From: Bacillus sp. AFS015802 | GTDB lineage: Bacteria > Bacillota > Bacilli > Bacillales > Bacillaceae_B | Reading direction: 5' to 3' | Assembly: GCF_002561455.1 (NCBI RefSeq) | Contig: NZ_NTUP01000013.1 | Span: forward strand, 233,893 to 297,892 | Length of the DNA stretch: 64,000 nucleotides | Shown: positions 8,643 to 18,293 of the stretch, piece by piece | Numbering within the stretch: the stretch's first letter is position 1 | Layout: each line of letters begins with the position of its first letter | Notes under the pieces: model-generated | Seen by the model: the letters and a program-made list of their open reading frames with translations, nothing else | The model's database searches: none | Told to the model about the DNA's origin: nothing | Made by a program: the position numbers and the translations under genes

Positions 8643-9401
8643 TTAAGAGCCCAGGAGATTTCGTAATTTAAAAACGGATTTTGAATGGATTTGTGAGATT
8701 CGGGAAGTGGATAACTTCATGACTTCTCCGATTTCAGTCAGTGTAAGTTCTTCCTTGTAGAATAAACTTAACACAAGCTGCTCTTTCTCTGAAAGAGTCA
8801 GGATCGTTTTCTCTAATTCGTTCAGTTTTTCACTCTTCAATACTTCTTCTTCAGGTGAGATCGTTTTGTGATCTTTAATAGAGTAGTTTTGAGATTCGTG
8901 GTCGTCATCAGTCAATTGCTCATCCATAGAAAGGACATTGGCAAAGAAATGCTCATTTGTGGTTTGGTAAACTTCTTCAGGCGTCATTTCCAAAGAAGCA
9001 GCAACTTCTTCTGCGGTCACATGGCGTAAAAGTGTTTGTTCGAGTTCCACGGTCTTTGCCTCTATTTTCTTCGCCCGATCCCTTGTAGAGCGTGGGAGCC
9101 AGTCTTCTTTTCTAAGCCCGTCCAGAATGGCGCCCCTCACCCGGAACGAAGCATATGTATCAAACTTTAAATCTCTCGTAGGGTCAAACTTCTGAAGGGC
9201 ATCCAGTAATCCCATCAACCCAAGACTCTTAATATCTTCTCTCGAGACGTTCCTTGGCAGCCCAACGGAAATTCGCTGAACATGATACGACACAAGGGGC
9301 ATGTATTTTTTCACTAACATGTCTCCGGCTTCGGTATCACGACTGTTAATCCATTTCTCCCAATATTGTTGTTCATCTGTTCGAGTGGGTTGTTGAGACA
9401 T
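8643..9401 (-). CDS. sigD: RNA polymerase sigma factor SigD (FliA type)
   Basis: Sigma-28 for flagellin, motor, autolysin and chemoreceptor genes, held back by FlgM. The 252 residues show region 2 (GLMGLLDALQKFDPTRDLKF and YASFRVRGAILDGLRKEDWLPR), region 3 (ARKIE-type helix to VAASLEMTPEEV) and the region 4 helix-turn-helix LTLTEIGEVMKLSTSRISQIH. It lies after cheD, close to the promoter-distal end of fla/che, the position that in B. subtilis makes SigD level depend on read-through of the long operon. Confidence 0.96.
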   Translation of the reverse strand: MSQQPTRTDEQQYWEKWINSRDTEAGDMLVKKYMPLVSYHVQRISVGLPRNVSREDIKSLGLMGLLDALQKFDPTRDLKFDTYASFRVRGAILDGLRKEDWLPRSTRDRAKKIEAKTVELEQTLLRHVTAEEVAASLEMTPEEVYQTTNEHFFANVLSMDEQLTDDDHESQNYSIKDHKTISPEEEVLKSEKLNELEKTILTLSEKEQLVLSLFYKEELTLTEIGEVMKLSTSRISQIHSKSVFKLRNLLGS

Positions 9402-9487
9402 AAGAATCCTCCTTGCTAACTATTTTCGTCCATGGAAACATGTGGCTTCTTTGTTGATTCGACTGAATATTATCCATTACTCCTGCT

Positions 9488-9982
9488 TCACAAATCCTTT
9501 GTACCTTCATTGACCGTCCGGACTTTAAGAATCCCAGTGGAAGTGAAGAATTCAATGGTTCTCCCTTTGTTGCCCCCTAAATCCTCTGCCACAACCGGCA
9601 CTCCGTATTTCAAGAGGACTTGCTTTACGGCTTCTGCATTTCTTGGACCGATCCTCATCACGTCACTCTTGGATTGAAATTGAAACATCTGGGCACCGCC
9701 GGCCATTTTGCATTGAAGTCTTTTCATACTGGCTCCCTGTGCTTTGAGCTGCCGAATGAGCTCTTCAATACCTGTGTCGGCGTACTTGGCAGGATTCGGC
9801 ACCGCTTCATTTCCAATCGATGAATGCGGAAGCATCACATGCACCATCCCGGCCAGTTTGATGAACTCATCGTACAGGACGACTCCGATGCACGATCCAA
9901 GGCCCGAGGTACGGATCGATCCGCTTGCAACAATATTCATATCTGCAATCCCGACCTTTACAACGGTGCTGGTATCTATCAT
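9488..9982 (-). CDS. cheD: Chemoreceptor glutamine deamidase CheD
   Basis: Deamidates receptor glutamines and binds CheC, raising its phosphatase activity towards CheY-P. The 164 residues have the catalytic Cys31 in GLGSCIGVVLYD and His48 in GMVHVMLP, plus the PAKYADTGIEELI segment. The start codon overlaps the cheC stop by four bases (ATGA). An 86-base spacer to sigD holds no extra gene. Confidence 0.95.
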   Translation of the reverse strand: MIDTSTVVKVGIADMNIVASGSIRTSGLGSCIGVVLYDEFIKLAGMVHVMLPHSSIGNEAVPNPAKYADTGIEELIRQLKAQGASMKRLQCKMAGGAQMFQFQSKSDVMRIGPRNAEAVKQVLLKYGVPVVAEDLGGNKGRTIEFFTSTGILKVRTVNEGTKDL

Positions 9983-10614
9983 AGCTCTACACCCAGGGAT
10001 TGAAAAATGATTTCAAACGAATCCGGATCAGGCAAGAGGAAAAAGTGCCCCTTTACACTTTCGGACTCTTCTACTTCGTCTTCCTTCAAGGCAGTGTCTA
10101 TGACAATGGCATAATCGCTTACCTGGGATATTTCCAATAATCCGAAACCGATGATCGCACCTGCCATGTCAACGGATAAAGCAGGAACAGACGGGAAAAG
10201 CTTCAGATGTGTAAAGTCAGACAGTGAAGACAAATATGAACCCGAAAGAATATTCCCAAGTTCCTGCATGGCAGACAACCCCAGTTCTGAATAAGGAGGG
10301 TCGCTAAAAGAAAAGGAACGATCATGAATCATCGTCCTGATATACATGGACGCCTGTTCAAGTGGCAATAAAAAGAACATACTTCCCGGCGCTTCCCCTT
10401 CAATCCGTAAGAACACGCTTACGACAACATTGTCAGGTCCGCCTGCCATGTCCATCATTTCATCAAATGAAACGACTTGAACGCTCGGTACTTTCATATC
10501 TATTTTTTTGTCAAGAAGGGTGGAAAGGGCCGTCGCTGCATGACCAGCCCCGATATTTCCTATTTCTTTCAATATATCCAAGTGCATCGACGTTATCTTT
10601 TTTTCATAACCCAC
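9979..10614 (-). CDS. cheC: CheY-P phosphatase CheC
   Basis: Dephosphorylates CheY-P in the Bacillus adaptation system. Two CheC/FliY/CheX-type active-site helices are visible, DILKEIGNIGAGHAATALS near residue 13 and SAMQELGNILSGSYLSSLS near residue 112, each with the E..N pair. The length of 211 residues is normal. It overlaps cheD by four bases, matching the CheC-CheD complex, and follows cheW. Confidence 0.95.
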   Translation of the reverse strand: MGYEKKITSMHLDILKEIGNIGAGHAATALSTLLDKKIDMKVPSVQVVSFDEMMDMAGGPDNVVVSVFLRIEGEAPGSMFFLLPLEQASMYIRTMIHDRSFSFSDPPYSELGLSAMQELGNILSGSYLSSLSDFTHLKLFPSVPALSVDMAGAIIGFGLLEISQVSDYAIVIDTALKEDEVEESESVKGHFFLLPDPDSFEIIFQSLGVEL

Positions 10615-10628
10615 ACGATTCGCCTCCC

Positions 10629-11075
10629 TCAGATGGATTGAAGTATTTTATCTAAATGAAGGAGAATCAGAAGCCTTTTGTTTTGCTTTACGACTCCACC
10701 GATGTACTCAGCTTCGACGACACCCACTACATCAGGTGAAGGTTCGATCGATTCTTTGGAAACATCCAGCACATCATTGGCAGCATCGACGATCAACCCG
10801 ACTTCTTTATCCTCCAATCCTGCGATGATCACACGCGTGCTCTCCGTAGGCTCCGAGGCTGGTAATTCAAACCTGCTCCTCAAATCAATGATTGGTGTTA
10901 CCACCCCGCGCAAGTTGATCACACCCTTAACATAGGAGGCGGTTCTTGGAACTCTTGTAATATGTTCGAGCTTCTCGATTGATCGTACCTGATTCACTGG
11001 AATCGCATATTCCTTATCCACCAATTGAAATACGATAAGCTTTAAGTCTTCTGCTGTATCTGTCACAACACTCAT
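10629..11075 (-). CDS. cheW: Chemotaxis coupling protein CheW
   Basis: Scaffold joining chemoreceptors to the CheA kinase. The single CheW (SH3-like) domain runs through almost all of the 148 residues, with YAIPVNQVRSIEKLEHITRV, YVKGVINLRGVVTPIIDLR and DKEVGLIVDAANDVL. It sits 12 bases after cheA, as in B. subtilis. Confidence 0.95.
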   Translation of the reverse strand: MSVVTDTAEDLKLIVFQLVDKEYAIPVNQVRSIEKLEHITRVPRTASYVKGVINLRGVVTPIIDLRSRFELPASEPTESTRVIIAGLEDKEVGLIVDAANDVLDVSKESIEPSPDVVGVVEAEYIGGVVKQNKRLLILLHLDKILQSI

Positions 11076-11087
11076 TACCCTTACCCC

Positions 11088-13133
11088 CTATTTTATTAAC
11101 GCATTACAATCAACGATCAGCGCTACCTGTCCATCTCCCAAAATGGTCGCACCGGAAATGGCAAATACATCATTTAAATAATTCCCTAAGGATTTCAATA
11201 CAACCTCTTGCTGACCAATAAAGGAATCAACGACCAATCCCGCCATTTTCTCACCTTTTCGAACGATGACGACAGAATATAATTCTTCCTCCGTTGAATG
11301 TTTCGGTACTTCAAATACATCTTGAAGGAACAGTAACGGCACAACTTTCCCTCTGAAGTCGATCACACTCTGATTGTGCGCCTTCATGATTTCTTCCTTT
11401 TTCACAATCGCTGTCTCGATAATGGAAGAGAGAGGGATGGCATACTTTTCTTCTTCGATTTCAACAAGCATGACAGAGATGATGGATAAAGTGAGTGGTA
11501 ACTGGATAGAGAACAGCGATCCCTGTCCTACTGTGGAGTCAATTGTAATGGAACCACCTAAGGACTCAATCGTCGCTTTCACCACATCCAATCCTACACC
11601 CCTGCCGGAAATATCGGAAATCTGTTCAGCTGTAGAAAATCCCGATGCCAATATGAGCTCGTAGATTTGTCGATCTGATAACGTCTGGGCCGTTTCTTCC
11701 GACACAATCCCTTTTTGGATCGCTTTCGTTAGGACCCTCTCTTTATTGATTCCTGCTCCATCATCTTCAAGTTCAATAAAGACATGATTTCCACTGTGAT
11801 ACGCTTTAAGCTTGACGGTTCCCTGTTCGGGCTTTCCGTTTTTCACACGGACTTCAGGCATTTCAATGCCGTGATCCAAGGCGTTCCGTATTAAATGGAC
11901 GAGGGGATCGCCGATTTCATCAATCACCGTGCGGTCAAGTTCCGTTTCAGCACCGATGATTTCCAATTCGATTTTTTTATTCAAATCTCTTGCAAGCTGC
12001 CTGACCATACGTGGAAAGCGGTTAAATACGGTTTCTACAGGTACCATGCGCATATTGAGGATAATGTTTTGCAGGTCTCCTGAAATCCTTGTCATTCTTT
12101 CCACGGTTTCATTTAGCTCGGGGTTATTCAAGTCCTTGGAAATTTGTTCTAACCTGCCTCGATCGATGACAAGTTCCTCGAAAAGATTCATGAGGACATC
12201 CAGCCGTTCAATGTTGACCCGTATCGTCTTGCTGGAAGGATTGGCAGGCTTTGATGCGTTGGCGGCAGGTTTAGATGCTTGGATTTCTCCCTGTCCTTTT
12301 TCTTCAATGACTTCCACTGTTGATTCTGGAGGTGTATCCTTTATTTGATTCTGGTCCTGAAGATGGCGGGCAGTGAGTTCCAGAACAGAAACTTCTTCAA
12401 CTTCAGAGACTTTACGGATGTGATTTTCTATATGAATGGCATCTTCCTTTGATACAACGGCAATCACGAAGGAATGATCGAATTGCTCTTCTTCAAGCTG
12501 CTCTACCGCAGGAAGTGACTTAATGACCTCTCCCAATTTCCCCAGTACCTCAAATACCATATAGACCCGGGCAGCTTTAAGCAGGCAATCCTCCCGCAGG
12601 GAAACCGAAATTTCATAGCAGCGGAACCCTTGCTCATAGGATTGTTGAATGACTGTTTCCTCAAAGGCTTCATACTGCATAGATAATGTCTCTATTTCAG
12701 GAGTGGCGGTAGCTGCAGCCACCTCATTGGCTGCGAGAGTCGCCGGTATACTTTCCCCTTTTTCAATGGCCTGAAGCATCCCTACGACTTCACTAACATC
12801 CCGTTTCCCATCTCCTCCATCCGCAATGGAAAACACCATGGCTTCGAGATCATCGACTGATTTAAACACAACGTCCAAAATTTCTGGAGATACGGTTATT
12901 TTTTCATTGCGGATGGCATCCAGCACATTCTCCATTTTGTGGGTAAGATTAGCTAAATCTTCATACCCCATCGTCGCTGACATTCCTTTTAAAGTATGAG
13001 CTGATCGGAAGATTTCATTGACAATCTCAAGATCTTTCGGGTTTTTCTCCAGTTCAAGCAATTGCTCATTGCACGTTTGCAGATTTTCTTTACTCTCTTC
13101 TATAAACACTTCTAAATATTGACTCAATTCCAT
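11088..13133 (-). CDS. cheA: Chemotaxis histidine kinase CheA
   Basis: Receptor-controlled kinase that phosphorylates CheY and CheB. In order: an HPt domain with phospho-acceptor His46 in FRSAHTLKGMSATMGY, a CheY-binding P2 domain (about 160-250), a Pro/Ser-rich linker, a dimerisation helix pair, the HATPase domain with NALDHGIEMP, ELEDDGAGI and GRGVGLDVVKA, and a C-terminal CheW-like domain. A GTG three codons upstream is in frame, but AGAGGTG is eight bases before the ATG at 13133, which also matches the B. subtilis start. That gives 681 residues. Confidence 0.95.
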   Translation of the reverse strand: MELSQYLEVFIEESKENLQTCNEQLLELEKNPKDLEIVNEIFRSAHTLKGMSATMGYEDLANLTHKMENVLDAIRNEKITVSPEILDVVFKSVDDLEAMVFSIADGGDGKRDVSEVVGMLQAIEKGESIPATLAANEVAAATATPEIETLSMQYEAFEETVIQQSYEQGFRCYEISVSLREDCLLKAARVYMVFEVLGKLGEVIKSLPAVEQLEEEQFDHSFVIAVVSKEDAIHIENHIRKVSEVEEVSVLELTARHLQDQNQIKDTPPESTVEVIEEKGQGEIQASKPAANASKPANPSSKTIRVNIERLDVLMNLFEELVIDRGRLEQISKDLNNPELNETVERMTRISGDLQNIILNMRMVPVETVFNRFPRMVRQLARDLNKKIELEIIGAETELDRTVIDEIGDPLVHLIRNALDHGIEMPEVRVKNGKPEQGTVKLKAYHSGNHVFIELEDDGAGINKERVLTKAIQKGIVSEETAQTLSDRQIYELILASGFSTAEQISDISGRGVGLDVVKATIESLGGSITIDSTVGQGSLFSIQLPLTLSIISVMLVEIEEEKYAIPLSSIIETAIVKKEEIMKAHNQSVIDFRGKVVPLLFLQDVFEVPKHSTEEELYSVVIVRKGEKMAGLVVDSFIGQQEVVLKSLGNYLNDVFAISGATILGDGQVALIVDCNALIK

Positions 13134-13148
13134 GTGCTCCACACCTCT

Positions 13149-14228
13149 CTACACCATGTAGGTCATTATTGATCGAGGAATATCCCCGATATGTTCCACC
13201 CTATCCACTAACTTTGTGGAGATAGCCGCTTTCGGCATCCCAAACACAATACAAGTCTCTTTTGATTCTGCAATGGCCTTCACTTCGCCCCGTTCTTTAA
13301 GCTTGATCAGTCCATCTGTGCCATCAGAACCCATTCCTGTCATGATGACAGCTATCTTCCCATAGTCAGGGATGAGGCTTGCAGACTCGAACAATATGTC
13401 GACTGAAGGTCTATGACCATTTCTGGGTGCTTCATCTTTTGAAAGTTGAATCGATAAATTCGCTCCGGACTTTACCACCCTTGTATGAAAACCGCCGGGG
13501 GCAATATAAGCTGTCCCATTTTGAAGGACTTCCCCATCCTCAGCTTCCTTCACACAAATGGCAGATTGACCATCCAACCGGTTGGCGAGTGATCTGGTAA
13601 AACCTGGGGGCATATGCTGCACTACAACGATGGGGGCAGCAAGATGACGTGGTAACCCTGTCAATACGCTCTGCAAGGCGCGCGGACCTCCCGTAGATGT
13701 TCCTATCAGGATCATTTTAGGGGGATTCGTGAATCCTGCATGATCAAAGGATGACGGTCCTGTCACTTCGTGTGAGCGCCTCAATGGTTCACATGTCGCT
13801 TCCTTTCGGTAAACCTTCGTCATTTTCGTCACATTCACTTTGCTTGCCGCCAATACTTTATCTACCATTTCATGCTGGACCTTATGAAGATCCAATGAAA
13901 TGGTCCCTGAAGGTTTCGCTATGAAATCAACGGCTCCAAGCTCCATTGCCGTAACAGTCTCCTCCGCGCCTTCCCGGGTTGTAGAAGAAAGCATGACGAC
14001 TGGGACGGGACATTCCTCCATGATCCGTCGTAAGGCTTCGATCCCATTCAGCAACGGCATTTCTACATCAAGGGTCACAACATCGGGCCGAAATCTTTTA
14101 ATCTTTGCAACCGCGTCTTCTCCATTCCTTGCGATTCCTATTACTTCCAGCTGGTTGGAGGCTGTTAAAAAATCACTGATAAGCTTTCTCATAAATGCAG
14201 AATCATCTACAACCAGAACCTTTTTCAT
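13149..14228 (-). CDS. cheB: Chemoreceptor methylesterase CheB
   Basis: Response-regulator methylesterase that demethylates (or deamidates) receptors. The receiver domain occupies residues 1-120 with phospho-acceptor Asp54 in VTLDVEMP. The catalytic domain, about 170-355, has the Ser178 (IGTSTGGP), His205 (VVQHMPPGFT) and Asp302 (MTGMGSDG) triad. 359 residues is standard. The upstream flhG stop lies within the GGGAGG ribosome site, giving a slightly long spacer. Confidence 0.95.
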   Translation of the reverse strand: MKKVLVVDDSAFMRKLISDFLTASNQLEVIGIARNGEDAVAKIKRFRPDVVTLDVEMPLLNGIEALRRIMEECPVPVVMLSSTTREGAEETVTAMELGAVDFIAKPSGTISLDLHKVQHEMVDKVLAASKVNVTKMTKVYRKEATCEPLRRSHEVTGPSSFDHAGFTNPPKMILIGTSTGGPRALQSVLTGLPRHLAAPIVVVQHMPPGFTRSLANRLDGQSAICVKEAEDGEVLQNGTAYIAPGGFHTRVVKSGANLSIQLSKDEAPRNGHRPSVDILFESASLIPDYGKIAVIMTGMGSDGTDGLIKLKERGEVKAIAESKETCIVFGMPKAAISTKLVDRVEHIGDIPRSIMTYMV

Positions 14229-14237
14229 TCAGGACTT

Positions 14238-15098
14238 TTACCTCCCAAAAAATAATTTTCGAATACTCTTTACAAACCCTGTGCTTTTACTGTTTGGGTA
14301 CTCGTCAGTACCCATCAGGTGATGAACCATCGTCCGAAGGCTCAAAGCCATGGCTGATGCAGGATAACCGACGACTATGGGCGTTTGATGAATGACTGCC
14401 TTCCTGACAGTTGAATCCTCAGGCAGTACCCCTAAAGATTCGATTTCCTTATGAAGGAATTTTCTCATCGTTTCTTGTAATCTAGTGATGGTATCAAGAC
14501 CTTCATTCTGGTATTCCGCCCGATTACATAAAAGATAGAACGGTTTATCCCCATCCCTGAGGTAAATGTATTTCATCATGGAATAAGCATCCGTAATGGA
14601 TGTCGGCTCGGGAGTTGTAACGACTATGATTTCATCCATCGCGAGCAGAAATTCCAATGTTTCCTTTGTAGCGCCAGCGCCCATATCAAATAGAATGTAA
14701 TCAAACTTATGGATGGCATATTCCATCACTTCAAAAAAGCGTTCAATATGCTTTTCTTTCCATTCAACGATATTTTTTAGGCCATTACCCCCACTTATGT
14801 AGGAAATACCATGAATATTTTCACATATAATCGTTTCGATTTCTAGTTCTTTTTCCTCAATATAGTCCATGATGGAGTAGGAATGATGACTTCCCAGTAA
14901 AATATGAATATTTCCCATTCCTATATCAAGATCGAATAAAAGTACCTTCTTATTTTCTTTCCCAAGCAGAATGGAAAGGTTTGTCGATATATTCGATTTC
15001 CCAACCCCTCCCTTTCCACTGACAATCGCAATGGTCTTGGCAGGTTCGGAATCAGCCAGGAGCATCTTTCTCCTCAGGTTATATGCTTGATCTTTCAT
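14238..15098 (-). CDS. flhG: Flagellar number regulator FlhG (YlxH)
   Basis: MinD-type ATPase that limits flagellar number and placement and stimulates FlhF GTP hydrolysis. The N-terminal DQAYNLR motif is the known FlhF-activating element. The deviant Walker A SGKGGVGKS is at residues 27-35, followed by LFDLDIGMGN and FDMGAGA. The C-terminus ends in basic residues, consistent with a membrane-binding helix. The start overlaps flhF by 20 bases, as the pair's joint function would suggest. Confidence 0.94.
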   Translation of the reverse strand: MKDQAYNLRRKMLLADSEPAKTIAIVSGKGGVGKSNISTNLSILLGKENKKVLLFDLDIGMGNIHILLGSHHSYSIMDYIEEKELEIETIICENIHGISYISGGNGLKNIVEWKEKHIERFFEVMEYAIHKFDYILFDMGAGATKETLEFLLAMDEIIVVTTPEPTSITDAYSMMKYIYLRDGDKPFYLLCNRAEYQNEGLDTITRLQETMRKFLHKEIESLGVLPEDSTVRKAVIHQTPIVVGYPASAMALSLRTMVHHLMGTDEYPNSKSTGFVKSIRKLFFGR

Positions 15099-16242
15099 GG
15101 CTGTATCCTTTCATTAGCAATCGGACGATTTCATCCACATCCATCTCCGTTATGTCTTCGGGAACATCCTGTCCATTCGTCACATAGGCTGCTCCGATTT
15201 TCATTTCTGACATGACATTAATCATGGAACCGTAGCTCACGGTCTCATCCAATTTCGTGAAAATAAAACGGTCAATATCAATAGAAGAAAACTGTGAAAT
15301 AATTTCCTTCATATCCTGCTCTTTGCTCGTCAATGATAGAACCAGGTAGGTTTCCATTTGATGGGTAAAATCAATGATCTCTTTCAAATCCTCTACGTAT
15401 TTCTTTTCCCTGAAGTTACGACCTGCTGTATCAATGAACACATGATCGTAGTCACTGAACTTTTCGAGTGCCTTTTTAAAATCTTCCATCTTATAGACGA
15501 CTTCAACGGGGACATTCAACAGACCCGCATAGGTCTTCAATTGTTCGATCGCTGCGATCCGGTAGGTATCGGTTGTGATGAAGGCGATTTTCATCCTTTT
15601 CTCTATCACTGCTTCAGCAGCCATTTTGGCAAGCGTCGTGGTTTTTCCCACACCTGTTGGACCGATGACATTGATATATTTCCTTTTATAACTCACACCG
15701 CCGAGTTCAATCCCTTTTAAGTGGTCGCGGAGGAAGCGTTTAACTTCATTGTTGGCCCATTCATCCCTTCCTTCAGCTGAAAGGGATCCTGGTTCGATTT
15801 TCTTTTCCAACTCCCCCCCGAGTTGAAACAGAGTGGAATCATTTACGCCATGTTCCTTAAGGTAATACAGGATTTCTTGAACATCTTCAGGGAATTTTTC
15901 AAATTGGCTTTTTGATTTCATGGTGAATATCATTTGTTTTAATTCCTTTAATTCCGCTTCTACCGATCTGGTAGATTCTTGCCCCATCTTCTTTTCATTG
16001 GCAGATCTTTTGAGCGGTTGTGAAGCAGCTTTTGTTTTCAATCTGCTGATTTCCAGCTTTTCGTTTTCAACCTCAGGGTCGATGGCTGCGATCACTTCAA
16101 TCATCTTCTTCTTAAACAATCCCATAAAGCCGCCTGAGTATGTGACTTTGGAATTTAGAATGACGGCATCTTCACCGAGTTCAGCCCTTACCCTCTTCAT
16201 TGCTTCATTCATGGATGGAGCCGCATATTTCTTTACTTTCAT
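15079..16242 (-). CDS. flhF: Flagellar SRP-type GTPase FlhF
   Basis: Third SRP GTPase besides Ffh and FtsY, directing the site of flagellar assembly. The 387-residue protein has a basic N-terminal B domain (about 1-115), an N domain, and the G domain with P-loop GPTGVGKTT at 194-202, DTYRIAAIEQL, and DTAGR and TKLDET motifs. The ATG overlaps the flhA TGA by four bases. Confidence 0.95.
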   Translation of the reverse strand: MKVKKYAAPSMNEAMKRVRAELGEDAVILNSKVTYSGGFMGLFKKKMIEVIAAIDPEVENEKLEISRLKTKAASQPLKRSANEKKMGQESTRSVEAELKELKQMIFTMKSKSQFEKFPEDVQEILYYLKEHGVNDSTLFQLGGELEKKIEPGSLSAEGRDEWANNEVKRFLRDHLKGIELGGVSYKRKYINVIGPTGVGKTTTLAKMAAEAVIEKRMKIAFITTDTYRIAAIEQLKTYAGLLNVPVEVVYKMEDFKKALEKFSDYDHVFIDTAGRNFREKKYVEDLKEIIDFTHQMETYLVLSLTSKEQDMKEIISQFSSIDIDRFIFTKLDETVSYGSMINVMSEMKIGAAYVTNGQDVPEDITEMDVDEIVRLLMKGYSHERSSI

Positions 16243-18275
16243 CCTACATTCACCACCCCTAAACTTTGTACTTCTACATTTGCCTCTAATTCGTTATACG
16301 AAATGATGGGTACCTGCGGAAAATATCTTTCAGTCAACTGCCTTACGTACATCCTTACTGCAGGTGAACATAAAATCACGGGGGATTCCTCCATAAGGGA
16401 CAGCTGTTCCACTTGAGAAGCGACAGCTTCCAATATGCCTTGAGAATCATTGGGATCCATGGATAAATAATTGCCGTGCTCCGTCTGTTGAATGGCATCC
16501 GCAATCATTTTCTCTACCTTTCCACTCATGGTGACCACCTTTAACGAATCGTCTCCTTGGACATATTGATTGGTAATCTGTCTTGCGAGTGCCTGCCGGA
16601 CATATTCTGCCAAAAGGTCGGTATCCGAACTCATCTTTCCATAGTCGGCAAGTGTTTCAAAAATAATAGGCAAATTTCGGATCGATACATTCTCTTTCAA
16701 TAACTTGGAGAGTACCTTTTGTACTTCTCCCACGGTTAACGGATTGGGTGTCACTTCCTCCACCAGGATCGGGTAAGATTCCTGCAGATGATCAATGAGC
16801 TGCTTCGTTTCTTGTCTGCCAAGGAGTTCGTGAGCATTGTTCTTAATCATCTCCGTGATGTGGGTTGATACCACTGATGGGGGATCGACTACAGTATATC
16901 CGAAAATCTCTGCCTGCTCCTTCATATCTTCTGAAATCCATTTAGCAGGAAGGCCGAATGATGGCTCAATCGTATCGATCCCTTCTATGGAATCATCCTC
17001 CACCCCTGGACTCATCGCCAGATAATGATCTAAGAGGAGCTCACCCCGGGCCATTTCATTTCCTTTGATCTTCAAGCGATATTCGTTCGGCTGAAGCTGA
17101 ATATTATCCCGGATCCTTACGACCGGAATGACAAGGCCAAGTTCGATGGCCAATTGACGTCTGATCATCACGATCCTGTCAAGAAGATCTCCCCCCTGGT
17201 TCGTATCTGCCAGTGGAATCAATCCGTATCCAAATTCAAATTCAATCGGGTCGACATTCAGAAGGTTCACGACGCTTTCAGGACTTTTCATTTCGTCCTG
17301 CTCCACCTCTTCTTCCATTTCCATCAAGTCTGTTTCATTTTCTTTAGGCGACCTGGAAAGCATATAACCACCGACCCCTAAAAGGGCTGCTACCGGGATC
17401 GTTAATATGTCATTGATTGGTGTCGCTACCCCCAACATGAAAATGGTAAACGCGGATACGTAGAGCATGACAGGATAGGCAAGGAGTTGATTCATGATAT
17501 CCTGTCCGAGATTCCCTTCAGATGCTGCCCTTGTTACAACGATACCCGTAGCCGTGGAGATTAACAGCGCCGGGATTTGACTGACGATTCCGTCCCCGAC
17601 TGTCAGAAGTGAGTAACGGGTTGCAGCCTCTGCGATAGGAAGTCCCTGCTGGGTCATGCCGATGATGATTCCGAATATTAAGTTGATCATGACGATGACG
17701 ATCCCGGCGATCGCGTCACCTTTTACAAACTTGGACGCACCGTCCATCGCGCCATAGAAATCGGCTTCTTTTCCCACTTTTTCCCGTCGATTCCTGGCAT
17801 CGTGTTCAGAGATCATTCCTGCATTCAAATCGGCATCTATACTCATTTGTTTTCCCGGCATGGCATCCAGGGTAAAGCGTGCCGCAACCTCAGATACACG
17901 TTCGGATCCTTTCGTGATGACGATGAATTGAATGACGATCAATATGATGAATACCACAAGTCCGACGAGTATATTTCCACCTACAACGAATGTTCCAAAG
18001 GTTTCCACAACGTCCCCCGCTTCACCCTTACTAAGGATCGATCTCGTTGTGGAAACATTTAGACCCAATCTAAAAAGCGTCAATAACAACAATAGGGAAG
18101 GAAAAATAGAAAATTGCAAAGGTTCATTCATATTCATGGAAATTAGGAGCACAAGTAATGCGAGTGAAATATTAATAATGATCAATAAGCTCAATAACCA
18201 GGATGGGAATGGAATGATAAGCATGGCAACGATTAATATGACACTGGCTAGTACGGATAAATCTCTTGCTGACAT
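16239..18275 (-). CDS. flhA: Flagellar export apparatus protein FlhA
   Basis: Major export-gate protein of the flagellar type III system. Residues 1-320 hold about eight membrane segments and the conserved FHIPEP-type loop (RFTLDAMPGKQMSIDADLNAG, roughly 145-170). The cytoplasmic domain (330-678) docks chaperone-substrate complexes. At 678 residues it has the B. subtilis length. It overlaps flhF and lies 18 bases after flhB. Confidence 0.96.
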   Translation of the reverse strand: MSARDLSVLASVILIVAMLIIPFPSWLLSLLIIINISLALLVLLISMNMNEPLQFSIFPSLLLLLTLFRLGLNVSTTRSILSKGEAGDVVETFGTFVVGGNILVGLVVFIILIVIQFIVITKGSERVSEVAARFTLDAMPGKQMSIDADLNAGMISEHDARNRREKVGKEADFYGAMDGASKFVKGDAIAGIVIVMINLIFGIIIGMTQQGLPIAEAATRYSLLTVGDGIVSQIPALLISTATGIVVTRAASEGNLGQDIMNQLLAYPVMLYVSAFTIFMLGVATPINDILTIPVAALLGVGGYMLSRSPKENETDLMEMEEEVEQDEMKSPESVVNLLNVDPIEFEFGYGLIPLADTNQGGDLLDRIVMIRRQLAIELGLVIPVVRIRDNIQLQPNEYRLKIKGNEMARGELLLDHYLAMSPGVEDDSIEGIDTIEPSFGLPAKWISEDMKEQAEIFGYTVVDPPSVVSTHITEMIKNNAHELLGRQETKQLIDHLQESYPILVEEVTPNPLTVGEVQKVLSKLLKENVSIRNLPIIFETLADYGKMSSDTDLLAEYVRQALARQITNQYVQGDDSLKVVTMSGKVEKMIADAIQQTEHGNYLSMDPNDSQGILEAVASQVEQLSLMEESPVILCSPAVRMYVRQLTERYFPQVPIISYNELEANVEVQSLGVVNVG

Positions 18276-18293
18276 TATTTCTCTCCTAACTGC